From CAZOKH01 sp964580315 (GTDB lineage Bacteria > Chloroflexota > Anaerolineae > Anaerolineales > Anaerolineaceae), in contig CAZOKH010000048.1 of assembly GCA_964580315.1 (NCBI GenBank), positions 1-27,419 of the forward strand: a stretch of DNA of 27,419 nucleotides. Direction: 5' to 3'. Shown here one piece after another: positions 14,286-22,645 of the stretch. The number at the start of each line of letters is the position of its first letter. Position 1 is the first letter of the stretch. The notes below the pieces were generated by a model. It was not told where the DNA came from, made no database searches, and worked only from the letters and a program-made list of their open reading frames with translations. A program made the translations under genes and the position numbers.

Positions 14286-14786
14286 ATGATTGCCTTAGGC
14301 ATTGATCCGGGTACAGCCACCACTGGTTATGGGGTTGTTGGTCAGCAACCCGGCGGCGAGTTGGAAAAACTTGCTTATGGTGTTATTGAGACCCCGGCGA
14401 AAATGCCCATGGAGAAACGGCTCCATCTCTTGTTTGACCAGATTGAACAATTAATTCTTCTCCACCGACCAGAAGTCTGCTCGGTGGAGAAATTGTTTTT
14501 TCAGAGAAATGTCACCACTGCCATTGCCGTGGGGCAGGCGCGCGGGGTAATTTTGTTGGCGGTGGGAAGAGCCGGCATTCCGCTGTATGAATATACTCCC
14601 CTGGAAGTGAAGCAAGCGGTAACCGGTTACGGTGCGGCTGATAAGAAACAGGTGCAGGAGATGACGCGCATCATCCTGAACCTGGATGAAATTCCCAAAC
14701 CTGATGATGCTGCTGATGCGCTGGCGATAGCCATTTGTTGTCTCAACAGTTCACAATGGCGGCAAAGAGAAATTCAACAGCCATGA
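14286..14786 (+). CDS. ruvC: Crossover junction endodeoxyribonuclease RuvC
   Basis: RuvC resolves Holliday junctions by paired nicks, in complex with RuvA and RuvB. This one is 166 residues, the usual length. Four acidic catalytic positions of the RNase H-like fold are visible: Asp7 (GIDPGTATTGYG), Glu68 (SVEKLFF), and Asp141 and Asp144 (KPDDAADALAIA). The segment FFQRNVTTAIAVGQARGV is diagnostic. The gap after yebC is 6 bp and there is no strong ribosome binding site of its own, so coupling to yebC is likely. Its TGA overlaps the ATG of the methyltransferase gene as ATGA. RuvA is encoded two genes on; RuvB is not in the window. Confidence 0.97.
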   Translation: MIALGIDPGTATTGYGVVGQQPGGELEKLAYGVIETPAKMPMEKRLHLLFDQIEQLILLHRPEVCSVEKLFFQRNVTTAIAVGQARGVILLAVGRAGIPLYEYTPLEVKQAVTGYGAADKKQVQEMTRIILNLDEIPKPDDAADALAIAICCLNSSQWRQREIQQP

Positions 14787-15580
14787 TTACCAGTGTAGCA
14801 AATGACCGTATTAAAGCTATTCGGAAGTTGCGCGATCGAAAAGAACGCAATACAACTGGGTTGTTTTATGTTGAGGGATTGCGTATAGTCGGTGATGCCC
14901 TGGCGTGTAATGCGATGCTTGAATACCTGATCGTTGCCCCTGACTTATTGATCAGTGATTTTGGCCGGGAACTGCGGCGTAGTGCAGCGGAAAAGGGAAT
15001 CCCTCAAATGGAAGTTAGCGCGGGGGTTTTTCAGAGTTTTGCTTTGAAAGACGGCCCGCAAGGTGTGGCAGCAGTGGCAAGACAGAAATGGGTGGATCTT
15101 GATGAGGTTATTTTATCGAAAGACGACCTTTGGATTGCACTTGATTGCATTCAAGACCCGGGTAATGTGGGAACCATCATGCGCACCATGGATGCAGCAG
15201 GGGGTAAGGGGGTAATCCTGCTGGATCATTCCACTGATCCGTATGACCCTACGGCGATGCGAGCCAGCATGGGCACCCTGTTTACCCAGAAATTGGTGCG
15301 AGCGAGTTTTAATGATTTCGCGAGTTGGATTTTCAAAAACCAGTATGCCGTGATTGGCACGAGCGATGCAGCTTCACAGGATTATCACGATTACCATTAT
15401 CCCAATCCGCTGATACTGATGATGGGCAGCGAGCAGAAAGGTTTGCAGGATCAGCATCTCAAATTGTGCCGCGAAGTTGTATCCATTCCCATGCAGGGTA
15501 TTGCTGATTCGTTGAATGTTTCGGTTGCGGCGGCCGTGGTGCTGTTTGAAATCAACCATCAAAAAAGAATGCAAAATTGA
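14783..15580 (+). CDS. SPOUT-class (TrmH/SpoU family) RNA 2'-O-methyltransferase
   Basis: The protein has 265 residues from the ATG that overlaps the ruvC stop (ATGA). Upstream in-frame Met codons at 14735 and 14756 lie inside ruvC and are less likely. An N-terminal SpoU substrate-binding domain (about 1-100, NDRIKAIRKLRDRKERNTTG, FYVEGLRIVGDAL) precedes the knotted SPOUT domain. Motif 1 is DCIQDPGNVGTIMRTMDAAG, motif 2 is LMMGSEQKGL, and motif 3 is IPMQGIADSLNVSVAAAVVL. These proteins use S-adenosylmethionine to 2'-O-methylate rRNA or tRNA, and the domain order resembles the 23S rRNA methyltransferases RlmB and TsnR. The target nucleotide cannot be read from sequence. Its position between ruvC and ruvA suggests simple co-transcription rather than a recombination role. 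Confidence 0.9.
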   Translation: MITSVANDRIKAIRKLRDRKERNTTGLFYVEGLRIVGDALACNAMLEYLIVAPDLLISDFGRELRRSAAEKGIPQMEVSAGVFQSFALKDGPQGVAAVARQKWVDLDEVILSKDDLWIALDCIQDPGNVGTIMRTMDAAGGKGVILLDHSTDPYDPTAMRASMGTLFTQKLVRASFNDFASWIFKNQYAVIGTSDAASQDYHDYHYPNPLILMMGSEQKGLQDQHLKLCREVVSIPMQGIADSLNVSVAAAVVLFEINHQKRMQN

Positions 15581-15608
15581 TATTCGATAAGCAGACAGGG
15601 GTTACCAG

Positions 15609-16184
15609 ATGATTGCTTCGTTGCGTGGAAGAGTGCAGGGTAAAGGTGAAAACAGCCTGGTTGTTGAGGTGGGCGGGATTGGTTTGCGTGTTTTCGTTCC
15701 GACAGGATTGGTGAATGAGTCAATGCCTGGAGAGGAAGTGCATTTGCACACGCACCTGGTGGTGCGAGAAGATGCACTGACACTGTTTGGATTTCAACAG
15801 CAGGATGAGCTGGAGTTTTTTGAGCTGCTGCTAAGCGTGACCGGCGTAGGCCCGCGAACAGCCCTGGCTGTGATTTCTACACTTTCGGTGGATGCCATTC
15901 GCCGCTCAATCTTGCATGATCAGGTGGATGTGATGAGCCGTGTGCCCGGGGTTGGTAAAAAAACCGCCCAGCGCATCATGCTGCATTTGCATGACAAACT
16001 GGGCGATTTGACGGGACTTGAAGGGCTGCCGACCCTGGATGTGGATACCCAGGTTATTGAAGCACTAACCGGGCTGGGGTACAGTGTTATTGAAGCCCAG
16101 GCTGCCCTGCAATCCATTCCCAAAGATGCACCGCAGGAAGTTGAGGCGCGGCTGCGGTTTGCACTTCAATACTTCTCGGTTTAA
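15609..16184 (+). CDS. ruvA: Holliday junction branch-migration protein RuvA
   Basis: RuvA binds four-way junctions as a tetramer and guides the RuvB motor. The protein has 191 residues, as expected. Domain I (about 1-63, MIASLRGRVQGKGENSLVVE, an OB fold) is followed by domain II with two helix-hairpin-helix elements (LLSVTGVGPRTALAVIS and MSRVPGVGKKTAQRIMLHL), a linker, and domain III (about 140-191, QVIEALTGLGYSVIEAQAAL), which contacts RuvB. ACAGGGG precedes the ATG. It closes the plus-strand cluster and converges with the transporter gene 12 bp away. No terminator hairpin is obvious in that gap. Confidence 0.97.
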   Translation: MIASLRGRVQGKGENSLVVEVGGIGLRVFVPTGLVNESMPGEEVHLHTHLVVREDALTLFGFQQQDELEFFELLLSVTGVGPRTALAVISTLSVDAIRRSILHDQVDVMSRVPGVGKKTAQRIMLHLHDKLGDLTGLEGLPTLDVDTQVIEALTGLGYSVIEAQAALQSIPKDAPQEVEARLRFALQYFSV

Positions 16185-16196
16185 AACCCCAATCAA

Positions 16197-17498
16197 TCAG
16201 GCAGTGGTGGTTTGTAAAAGATTTTTCTCTTCCTCTTCGGCAGAGCGTATGCCTTCCTGCTCATTAACGGTAACTAACAAACTACCGCCGAGAATAAAGA
16301 AAATCACCAGTGAGACGATGGCCAAACGGCTGCCCTGCATCCATTTGCTGACCAGGCCAAATAATAACGGGCCAGCGGTTCCGGCGATTTTTTCACTGAC
16401 GCCGAAGAAGCTGTAGAACTCGGCAGATTTGCTGGCGGGCATCATGCGTCCGGCCAGGGCACGGCTAAGAGCCTGACTGCCGCCTTGCACGGTGGCAACG
16501 GCAAATCCAAGCATCCAGAAGTGAATTTCATTTTGCATGAAATAAGCGGCGCAGGCAATCAGCGTATAAATTCCCAGGCTTAGAAGTATGGAGGGTTTGG
16601 TTCCGATCTTTTTCGCAAGTTTGCCAAAGAGCAGTGCAAACGGCATGGCAACAAATTGCACCATAAGCAGCGTCCCAATAATGGTGGTCTGGCTGAATTG
16701 CAGTTCGGCGCCGTAAATACCTGCCATGTAGATGATGGTACCAATGCCGTTGTTGTAAAGCCAGAACGCGATGATAAACTTGAGCAAATGCTGGAATTTT
16801 TTTACTTCTTTGAAAGTGCTGGTAAGGCGGCTGATGGCTGCCTGAATGGGATTAAATTTCTCTTCTCCTGATTTAATCCGCCGCGGGGGCTCCGGAACAT
16901 GCCTCCAGAGCGGAATGGTGAAGGCGAACCACCAGATTGCCACCATCAAGAAAGACAAGCGGGACATAAGGCCGGTCAGTTCTTCTGGCGCCAGTAAAAT
17001 CATAGCCAGGTTGACCGCCAGCAATAAACCGCCCCCCAGATATCCCATGGCATATCCGCGTGAGGAGACCTGATCCATTTCATCGGGTCGGGCGACGTGC
17101 GGTAAAAGTGAGTCGTAGAATACATTGGCGCCTGAGAAGCCGATGCTTCCCATGATGTAAAAAATGGAAGCCTTAAACCAGTCACCTGTGTTCACCAGGT
17201 ATAACAGGCTGGTACCTGTGACACCCAGGAAAACAAACAGGCTTAGAAACCGTTTTTTCGAGCCGGAGAAATCAGCCATGGCGCCCAGAATGGGAGCCAT
17301 GATGGCAATTAATAATAACGCAATGGTTGTGGTGAATGCCCAGTTGGCAGTAGCTTCATTGGCGGGCAAACCGGCAGATGCAACAGAAGAATAATAAACG
17401 GGAAGTACGGCTGCCATGATGGTAGTGGCAAAAGCCGAATTTGCCCAGTCATACATGACCCAGGCGCGAATTGCTCGTGTATGAGTGGAATTATCCAT
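16197..17498 (-). CDS. MFS transporter, UMF1/Atg22-like group
   Basis: The protein (433 residues) is highly hydrophobic and consistent with about 12 membrane helices. The N-terminus AWVMYDWANSAFATTIMAAV is the signature of the UMF1 group of the major facilitator superfamily, whose eukaryotic member Atg22 exports amino acids from the vacuole. Other features are the MFS-type loop GAMADFSGSKKRFL and a second-half repeat LFGKLAKKIGTKPS. A longer charged loop joins the two halves (about 205-235). Bacterial substrates are mostly uncharacterised, so export of amino acids or another small solute is only a guess. GAGGAGC sits just before the ATG. It is a single gene, convergent with ruvA and divergent from uvrA. 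Confidence 0.88.
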   Translation of the reverse strand: MDNSTHTRAIRAWVMYDWANSAFATTIMAAVLPVYYSSVASAGLPANEATANWAFTTTIALLLIAIMAPILGAMADFSGSKKRFLSLFVFLGVTGTSLLYLVNTGDWFKASIFYIMGSIGFSGANVFYDSLLPHVARPDEMDQVSSRGYAMGYLGGGLLLAVNLAMILLAPEELTGLMSRLSFLMVAIWWFAFTIPLWRHVPEPPRRIKSGEEKFNPIQAAISRLTSTFKEVKKFQHLLKFIIAFWLYNNGIGTIIYMAGIYGAELQFSQTTIIGTLLMVQFVAMPFALLFGKLAKKIGTKPSILLSLGIYTLIACAAYFMQNEIHFWMLGFAVATVQGGSQALSRALAGRMMPASKSAEFYSFFGVSEKIAGTAGPLLFGLVSKWMQGSRLAIVSLVIFFILGGSLLVTVNEQEGIRSAEEEEKNLLQTTTA

Positions 17499-17585
17499 GA
17501 TTGCTCCTCTATGATTACATGACTCAAAGAATGCTTGATTATAAATGGCTTCTGTGATTTAACCGATTGACTTTTTGGTTTGATT

Positions 17586-17621
17586 TATAATAAATAGTTG
17601 CTCCAGAATTAATGGTACAAT
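17586..17621 (+). promoter_or_regulatory. Candidate promoter elements for uvrA
   Basis: Two possible -10 boxes stand in the uvrA/MFS divergent gap: TATAAT at 17586-17591 and an extended TGGTACAAT at 17613-17621. A TTGACT at 17567 is only 13 bases from the first box, too close for a standard promoter, so the extended -10 is preferred. An AT-rich TATAAT on the minus strand at 17543-17538 could serve the transporter gene. No SOS-box palindrome was recognised. Confidence 0.35.
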
Positions 17622-17653
17622 TGTTCAATAAATAAAATTCAGGTCTGGTTATT

Positions 17654-20551
17654 ATGTCACATAATACAATTCGCGTTGTCGGCGCCCGGCAACATAATCT
17701 CAAGAATATTACCGTAGAAATTCCCCGGGACAAACTGGTGGTTATAACCGGGTTATCGGGATCAGGAAAATCATCTCTGGCATTTGATACGATCTTCGCT
17801 GAAGGGCAGCGGCGGTATGTCGAATCGCTTTCAGCCTATGCCCGTCAATTTTTGGGGCAGATGGAAAAACCGGATGTGGATGCCATTGAGGGATTATCTC
17901 CGGCGGTATCCATTGATCAAAAGGCCACTTCGCATAACCCCCGTTCAACTGTTGGAACGGTCACTGAGATTTATGACTATCTGCGCTTGTTGTTTGCACG
18001 GGTTGGAATTCCTCATTGCCCAATTTGCGGCAGGGTGGTTACCCGCCAGTCGGCGCAAGAAATTGTGGATGCTGTTGAGAAGTTGCCCGAAGGGAGCAAA
18101 CTGCTTGTGCTGGCGCCGGTGGTGCGTGCACGAAAAGGCACCTACCAGGCGGTTTTTGATGAAATTCGTAAAGCGGGTTTTGTGCGCGTTCGAGTTGATG
18201 GAACCGTTTACAACCTCGATGAGGAAATCACCCTGGATCGTTATAAACAGCATACCATTGAGGCAGTGGTTGACCGGTTGGTGATATCTCATTCTCATAA
18301 TGAAGAAGAAGAGCGATCTGCTCGCAGCCGTTTGACTGATTCAATTGAAACTGCCCTTAAGGTGGGCGAAGGGTACGTGACCATCCAGGATATTACCCAG
18401 AACCCGCCGCACGACATGTTATTTTCAGAATTTTTAGCCTGCCCGGAACATGGAGTGAGCCTGACCGAAATTGAGCCACGCAGTTTTTCATTTAATACCC
18501 CGCACGGCGCATGCCCCGAATGCCAGGGGTTGGGATCAAAACTGGAAATCGACCCGGATTTGCTCATTCCGAACCCCGAGTTGTCATTAAACGAGGGCGC
18601 AATTGTTGCTGTGGAATGGAATTCAACCCGAAACCGTGATCAGGGCGGCTATTACTGGCAAATGGTGGAAGCAGTGGCGCACCATTACCATATCAACCTG
18701 GATGCGCCTGTCAGCTCATTGACGCCGGCGCAGTTGGAGAAAATTTTATACGGCACGGGAAATGAAGAAGTAAAAATTCATTTCCGTGGACGCAATGAAC
18801 GGGAGTCAACGATCGTTTCGCCGTTTGAAGGTGTGATTCCCAACCTGGAGCGTCGTTTCAAAGAGACACCTTCCGATTACGTGCGCAACAAAATCACCGA
18901 ATATATGAGTGACCGTCCATGCCAGGCTTGCAATGGCAATCGTTTGCGCAAGGAAGTGCTGGCGGTGACTGTGGATGGTTTTAATATCGTTGAGGTCAGC
19001 AACTGGGCAGTCAATTACACCCTGAAGTGGATTAAAAAATTATCTGGCAATGAATCGCCGCTTTCCAACCGGGAACAGGTGATTGCGGATCGAATTCTGA
19101 AAGAAATTCGGTCACGCCTGGAATTTTTGGTTGATGTGGGGTTGGATTATTTGACCTTGATGCGTTCGGCGGGTTCACTTTCGGGTGGAGAGGCGCAGCG
19201 CATTCGATTGGCAACCCAGATTGGTTCGCGATTGATGGGCGTTCTGTATGTCCTGGATGAGCCTTCCATTGGTTTGCATGCCCGCGACAATGCCCGCCTG
19301 TTGGATACCCTGAAGGGCTTGCGCGACCAGGGCAATACGGTTCTGGTTGTGGAACATGACGAGGAAACCATTCGCGAAGCTGACTGGATTGTGGATCTGG
19401 GGCCGGGCGCGGGTGAGCACGGCGGAAGGATCATTGCCGAAGGGCCTATAGAGAAAATCCTTGAATCAGAAGAATCGCTCACGGGAGCTTACCTTTCCCG
19501 CCGTTTGCAGGTTCCACTGCCCAAACAACGCCGTCCGGGTAATGGCAAGTGGTTAAACATCCGTGGAGCGAAAGAGAACAATCTCAAGAATTTGGATGTG
19601 CGCATACCACTGGGAAGATTGGTATGTGTAACTGGAGTTTCAGGTTCCGGTAAGTCATCCTTGATCGTTGATGTTTTGTACCGCTCATTGGCGCACACCC
19701 TAAACCGCGCGCACACCATCCCGGGCGACCACGAAGCCATAGAAGGTGTGGAATACCTGGACAAGATCGTAAACATTGACCAATCTCCCATTGGGCGTAC
19801 CCCGCGCTCCAATCCGGCTACCTATACTGGCGTTTTTGATGAGGTGCGCAAGTTGTTTGCCGAATTACCCGAAAGCAAGATTCGCGGATACAAGCCCGGG
19901 CGTTTTTCATTCAACGTGCACGGCGGGCGTTGTGAAGCCTGCCAGGGGCAGGGACAACTGCGCATTGAAATGCAGTTCCTCCCGGATATTTATGTTCCCT
20001 GCGACGTTTGCCATGGCGCCAGGTTCAACCGTGAAACCTTGCAGGTGAAATTCAAGGGATTATCGATTGCAGATGTGCTTGATTCGACTGTTGAAAGCGG
20101 CATAGAAATCTTTTCCGCATTTCCTTCCATTGCCAACAAATTAAAAACACTGAATGAAGTCGGTCTGGGTTATATTCGAATTGGTCAATCTGCAACGACG
20201 CTTTCGGGTGGTGAAGCTCAGCGTGTGAAACTGGCAAAGGAGTTATCCCGCCGGGCTACCGGAAAGACAATATATGTACTGGATGAACCATCAGTGGGGC
20301 TGCATGCAGCCGATGTGCACAAGTTAATTGAAGTGCTGCAGCAACTGGTTGAGGCGGGCAATTCGGTCTTGATCATTGAACATAATATGGATATCATCAA
20401 GGTCGCAGATTATGTCATTGATCTGGGGCCTGAAGGTGGAGATCGCGGCGGGAAGATTATTGCCACCGGCACACCAGAAGAAATTTGCAGTGTACCCGAA
20501 TCATACACAGGGCAATTTTTGCGCAGCTATTTGGAATCAAATCACGTGTAG
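17654..20551 (+). CDS. uvrA: UvrABC excinuclease subunit A
   Basis: UvrA is the damage-recognition ATPase of nucleotide excision repair. The protein has 965 residues, slightly longer than the usual 940 or so. It has two ABC modules: Walker A GLSGSGKSSLAFDT (33-46) and GVSGSGKSSLIVDV, and signature motifs LSGGEAQRIRLATQ and LSGGEAQRVKLAKE, each followed by VLDEPS(I/V)GLHA. The C-terminal zinc finger is complete (CEACQGQG ... CDVCHGARF). The first zinc module reads CPEH...CPEC, so one cysteine of the usual four is a histidine. The UvrB-binding and insertion domains between the first Walker A and signature appear intact. It is transcribed alone or with the downstream LysM gene, 143 bp away. Confidence 0.98.
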   Translation: MSHNTIRVVGARQHNLKNITVEIPRDKLVVITGLSGSGKSSLAFDTIFAEGQRRYVESLSAYARQFLGQMEKPDVDAIEGLSPAVSIDQKATSHNPRSTVGTVTEIYDYLRLLFARVGIPHCPICGRVVTRQSAQEIVDAVEKLPEGSKLLVLAPVVRARKGTYQAVFDEIRKAGFVRVRVDGTVYNLDEEITLDRYKQHTIEAVVDRLVISHSHNEEEERSARSRLTDSIETALKVGEGYVTIQDITQNPPHDMLFSEFLACPEHGVSLTEIEPRSFSFNTPHGACPECQGLGSKLEIDPDLLIPNPELSLNEGAIVAVEWNSTRNRDQGGYYWQMVEAVAHHYHINLDAPVSSLTPAQLEKILYGTGNEEVKIHFRGRNERESTIVSPFEGVIPNLERRFKETPSDYVRNKITEYMSDRPCQACNGNRLRKEVLAVTVDGFNIVEVSNWAVNYTLKWIKKLSGNESPLSNREQVIADRILKEIRSRLEFLVDVGLDYLTLMRSAGSLSGGEAQRIRLATQIGSRLMGVLYVLDEPSIGLHARDNARLLDTLKGLRDQGNTVLVVEHDEETIREADWIVDLGPGAGEHGGRIIAEGPIEKILESEESLTGAYLSRRLQVPLPKQRRPGNGKWLNIRGAKENNLKNLDVRIPLGRLVCVTGVSGSGKSSLIVDVLYRSLAHTLNRAHTIPGDHEAIEGVEYLDKIVNIDQSPIGRTPRSNPATYTGVFDEVRKLFAELPESKIRGYKPGRFSFNVHGGRCEACQGQGQLRIEMQFLPDIYVPCDVCHGARFNRETLQVKFKGLSIADVLDSTVESGIEIFSAFPSIANKLKTLNEVGLGYIRIGQSATTLSGGEAQRVKLAKELSRRATGKTIYVLDEPSVGLHAADVHKLIEVLQQLVEAGNSVLIIEHNMDIIKVADYVIDLGPEGGDRGGKIIATGTPEEICSVPESYTGQFLRSYLESNHV

Positions 20552-20694
20552 GATCAGGTTTAAACCAGGTTGTAAACTCTCGCCCAAATGGGTTTTTTAT
20601 TGTAGAATTGCTTTGAATTGTGCTTTTTTTGCACTTTCACTGGTCAATGATGAATACACTACCTTCAAAAGAAAAATGATCGAGAGGAAATAAA
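20552..20694 (+). other. Intergenic gap after uvrA
   Basis: A short stem CCCA/TGGG followed by six T residues (20583-20598) could be a weak uvrA terminator. A GTGC-T-tract-GCAC repeat follows near 20621-20634. No clear promoter for the LysM gene was found; TTGCAC at 20629 and TACACT at 20655 are 20 bases apart, too wide for a firm call. Confidence 0.3.
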
Positions 20695-21435
20695 ATGCTT
20701 GAAGATAAAGATCCTCAGGAATTCATTGAGTCCTATAAAAAGAAGCAGCAATGGATGCCGTTTGTACTTGGGGGAATTGCGGTTGTTCTTGTTGTTGTCG
20801 GGATCATTGTGCTGGTTATGTGGATGAGCGGCTCTGGCGGCGTTACTCTTTTTGCAACCAAAACCCCCACGCCAACCATCACCTATACACCCACTCCCAT
20901 CACGCCAACGGCCACGGTGACCATGACTCCCACTGTAACGAACACACCTGAGCCAACGGTAACGCTGACGCCGTCAGGGCCTTTTGAATACACGGTTCTG
21001 GAAAACGATAATTGTTATGATATTGCCGCAAAATATGAGGTTGATTTGAATGTTTTGCTGGCATTGAACAATTTTGGCGGTGGCTGTCCCATTAAGCCTG
21101 GCGATAAGATACTCATACCGGCGCCAAATCAGACGCTTCCAACTGAAACACCATTGCCCACGAATATTGCGCGCGGCACCAAGATTGAATATACCTTGAA
21201 GATTGGCGACACCCTGGATGTTGTTGCGGCAAAATTTAACAGCACGGTTGAAGCCATTCTAAAAGAAAACAATATTGCTGAAGATGAAGCCAACAATATT
21301 TTTGCGGGCGAGAAACTTGTCGTTCCAGTAAACCTGGTGACTGCAACACCCACACTGGCGCCCACCAGCACCTCGGCAGCCAGCACAACCGCACCACAGG
21401 CCACCGGATCACCAGCCGCAACCAATACGCCGTAA
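20695..21435 (+). CDS. Membrane-anchored protein with two LysM domains
   Basis: The protein (246 residues) has a charged cytoplasmic N-terminus (LEDKDPQEFIESYKKKQQ) and one membrane helix (about 22-44), without signal-peptidase or lipobox motif. A Thr/Pro linker (about 55-95) leads to two LysM modules (FEYTVLENDNCYDIAAKYEV, about 98-143; YTLKIGDTLDVVAAKFNST, about 166-212) and a Thr/Ser/Ala/Pro tail. The first LysM has a Cys pair (Cys107 and Cys131) that could form a stabilising disulfide. The design suggests a protein that ties the membrane to peptidoglycan; it has no catalytic domain. AGAGGAAA gives a good ribosome binding site. A strong hairpin terminator follows 21 bases after the stop. 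Confidence 0.88.
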   Translation: MLEDKDPQEFIESYKKKQQWMPFVLGGIAVVLVVVGIIVLVMWMSGSGGVTLFATKTPTPTITYTPTPITPTATVTMTPTVTNTPEPTVTLTPSGPFEYTVLENDNCYDIAAKYEVDLNVLLALNNFGGGCPIKPGDKILIPAPNQTLPTETPLPTNIARGTKIEYTLKIGDTLDVVAAKFNSTVEAILKENNIAEDEANNIFAGEKLVVPVNLVTATPTLAPTSTSAASTTAPQATGSPAATNTP

Positions 21436-21456
21436 ATCGCGCGAAGTTGCTTTGAC

Positions 21457-21494
21457 AAACCTCACAGGCTGCAAACCTGTGAGGTTTTTATTTT
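21457..21494 (+). terminator. Strong intrinsic terminator for the LysM gene, abutting queG
   Basis: The inverted repeat AAACCTCACAGG (21457-21468) pairs perfectly over 12 bp with CCTGTGAGGTTT (21476-21487) around a 7-base loop. It is followed by TTATTTT on the plus strand. The T-tract runs over the queG stop codon (21488-21490), so read from the minus strand the same stem begins right after the queG stop, although with only a short T run there. The sequence is also of a type that can occur as a dispersed palindromic repeat. Confidence 0.88.
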
Positions 21495-22618
21495 GTTAAA
21501 GCGAATTGGATTTCATCCCGCACTGCGGGGTCTTGTTCCTGTAGAAGCGCTTGCTGGAGTGAGCGTCGAGAATCGCTTAAATCGAATTGACCTAATGCCC
21601 AGGCGGCATGAGAGCGAATGATTGGATTGGGATGCATAATTAACCTTTGCAGGGCTGGAATCACTGCTACATCCTTTGAATTGCCCATTGCAACGGCAAT
21701 GTTTCGAATGAACCCATCATGACGGGCGCGAAGAATGGGGCTGAACTGATATGAATGTTTAAAAACCTCTTCTGTCACATTGACAGCAGCCATTAATGAC
21801 AACTGGAGCGGTTGTGAAGGAAACAGGGAACCGTCAAACACTCTAGCCTGATAAGCTTTTTGATTCCACGGGCAAACTTGCTGGCAGATGTCGCATCCAA
21901 AAATATGGTTTCCAAGGGATGAACGAAGATCGCGGGGTATGAATCCGCGATTTTCAATCGTGAGATAAGAAATGCAGCGGTTGGCATCAATGGTTCGGTC
22001 TGGCAAGATGCAATGTGTTGGACAGGCATCCATGCAGCGGTGACAACGGCCGCATAGGTCTCTGGTCATTGGTTCATCAGGCAAGATTTCAACATCCAGG
22101 AAAATTTCAGCCAGGAAGAAAAATGATCCCCATTGAGGATGAATGAGACAACCATTTTTGCCGATCCAACCCAGACCAGCGCGCCAGGCCAGGCTGCGTT
22201 CCAGCACTGGCGCCGAGTCGATGCAAATTTTTGCTTGAGCCGGCTGCTGTGTAAATTCTCTTATCCAACTCACCAGAAGTTGAGCTTTTTCTTTTAATAC
22301 GAGGTGATAATCGGCAGACCATGCATAGGATGAGACTTGCCCTTGCAGGGGACTGGCCGGGGAATCGTCAGAAGAAGCAAATGGATAGCAGGCGCCCAAA
22401 ACAACAACCGATTTCGCTTCAGGCAAAATCAATTTGGGATTGGCTCGTTTCTCGAGGCTGTCTTCACGGGCGAGATACGACATGGCCGCATGGCGGCCTG
22501 ACTGAACCCACTGCTGATATAGAAATATGTGATCTGGCGGGTCGGGTGTGGTAATTCCACAAAGAGAAAAGCCGAGGCGTTGCGCCTCGGCTTTTAGTTC
22601 ATCTTTCAAAGGGCACAT
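21488..22618 (-). CDS. queG: Epoxyqueuosine reductase QueG
   Basis: QueG reduces epoxyqueuosine to queuosine in tRNA, the last step of the pathway, using a cobalamin and two [4Fe-4S] clusters. The protein has 376 residues. The N-terminal domain has LGFSLCGIT and the conserved RYHRVL-like segment replaced by ADYHLVLKEKAQLL. The catalytic acid is expected at Asp134 (CIDSAPVLERSLA), followed by GLGWIGKNG. Ferredoxin-type Cys are at 189, 192, 195, 199 (CGRCHRCMDACP) and 215, 242, 245, 249 (GCDICQQVCP). A C-terminal HEAT-like region (about 305-376, PIIRSHAAWALGQF) contacts tRNA in known structures. CAGGTA precedes the ATG. Codons 8-18 contain a terminator-like inverted repeat. It follows the FW-domain lipoprotein genes, an unrelated function. 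Confidence 0.95.
   Translation of the reverse strand: MCPLKDELKAEAQRLGFSLCGITTPDPPDHIFLYQQWVQSGRHAAMSYLAREDSLEKRANPKLILPEAKSVVVLGACYPFASSDDSPASPLQGQVSSYAWSADYHLVLKEKAQLLVSWIREFTQQPAQAKICIDSAPVLERSLAWRAGLGWIGKNGCLIHPQWGSFFFLAEIFLDVEILPDEPMTRDLCGRCHRCMDACPTHCILPDRTIDANRCISYLTIENRGFIPRDLRSSLGNHIFGCDICQQVCPWNQKAYQARVFDGSLFPSQPLQLSLMAAVNVTEEVFKHSYQFSPILRARHDGFIRNIAVAMGNSKDVAVIPALQRLIMHPNPIIRSHAAWALGQFDLSDSRRSLQQALLQEQDPAVRDEIQFALTK
22567..22595 (-). repeat. Perfect 13-bp inverted repeat inside queG 5' coding region (terminator-like)
   Basis: AAAAGCCGAGGCG (22567-22579) and CGCCTCGGCTTTT (22583-22595) are exact inverted complements around a 3-base loop. In the queG mRNA this gives a GC-rich stem followed by UUUU and then a U-rich stretch, the shape of an intrinsic terminator, at codons 8-18 (protein KAEAQRLGF). 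Confidence 0.85.
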
Positions 22619-22645
22619 GCAACGTACCTGTTGGAGAAAGCATGG

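Noticed and set aside
14735..14782. Longer N-terminus for the SPOUT methyltransferase from ATG 14735 or 14756
   Set aside because: It would overlap ruvC by 50 or 30 bases and adds residues without family similarity; the ATGA overlap at 14783 is the simpler start.
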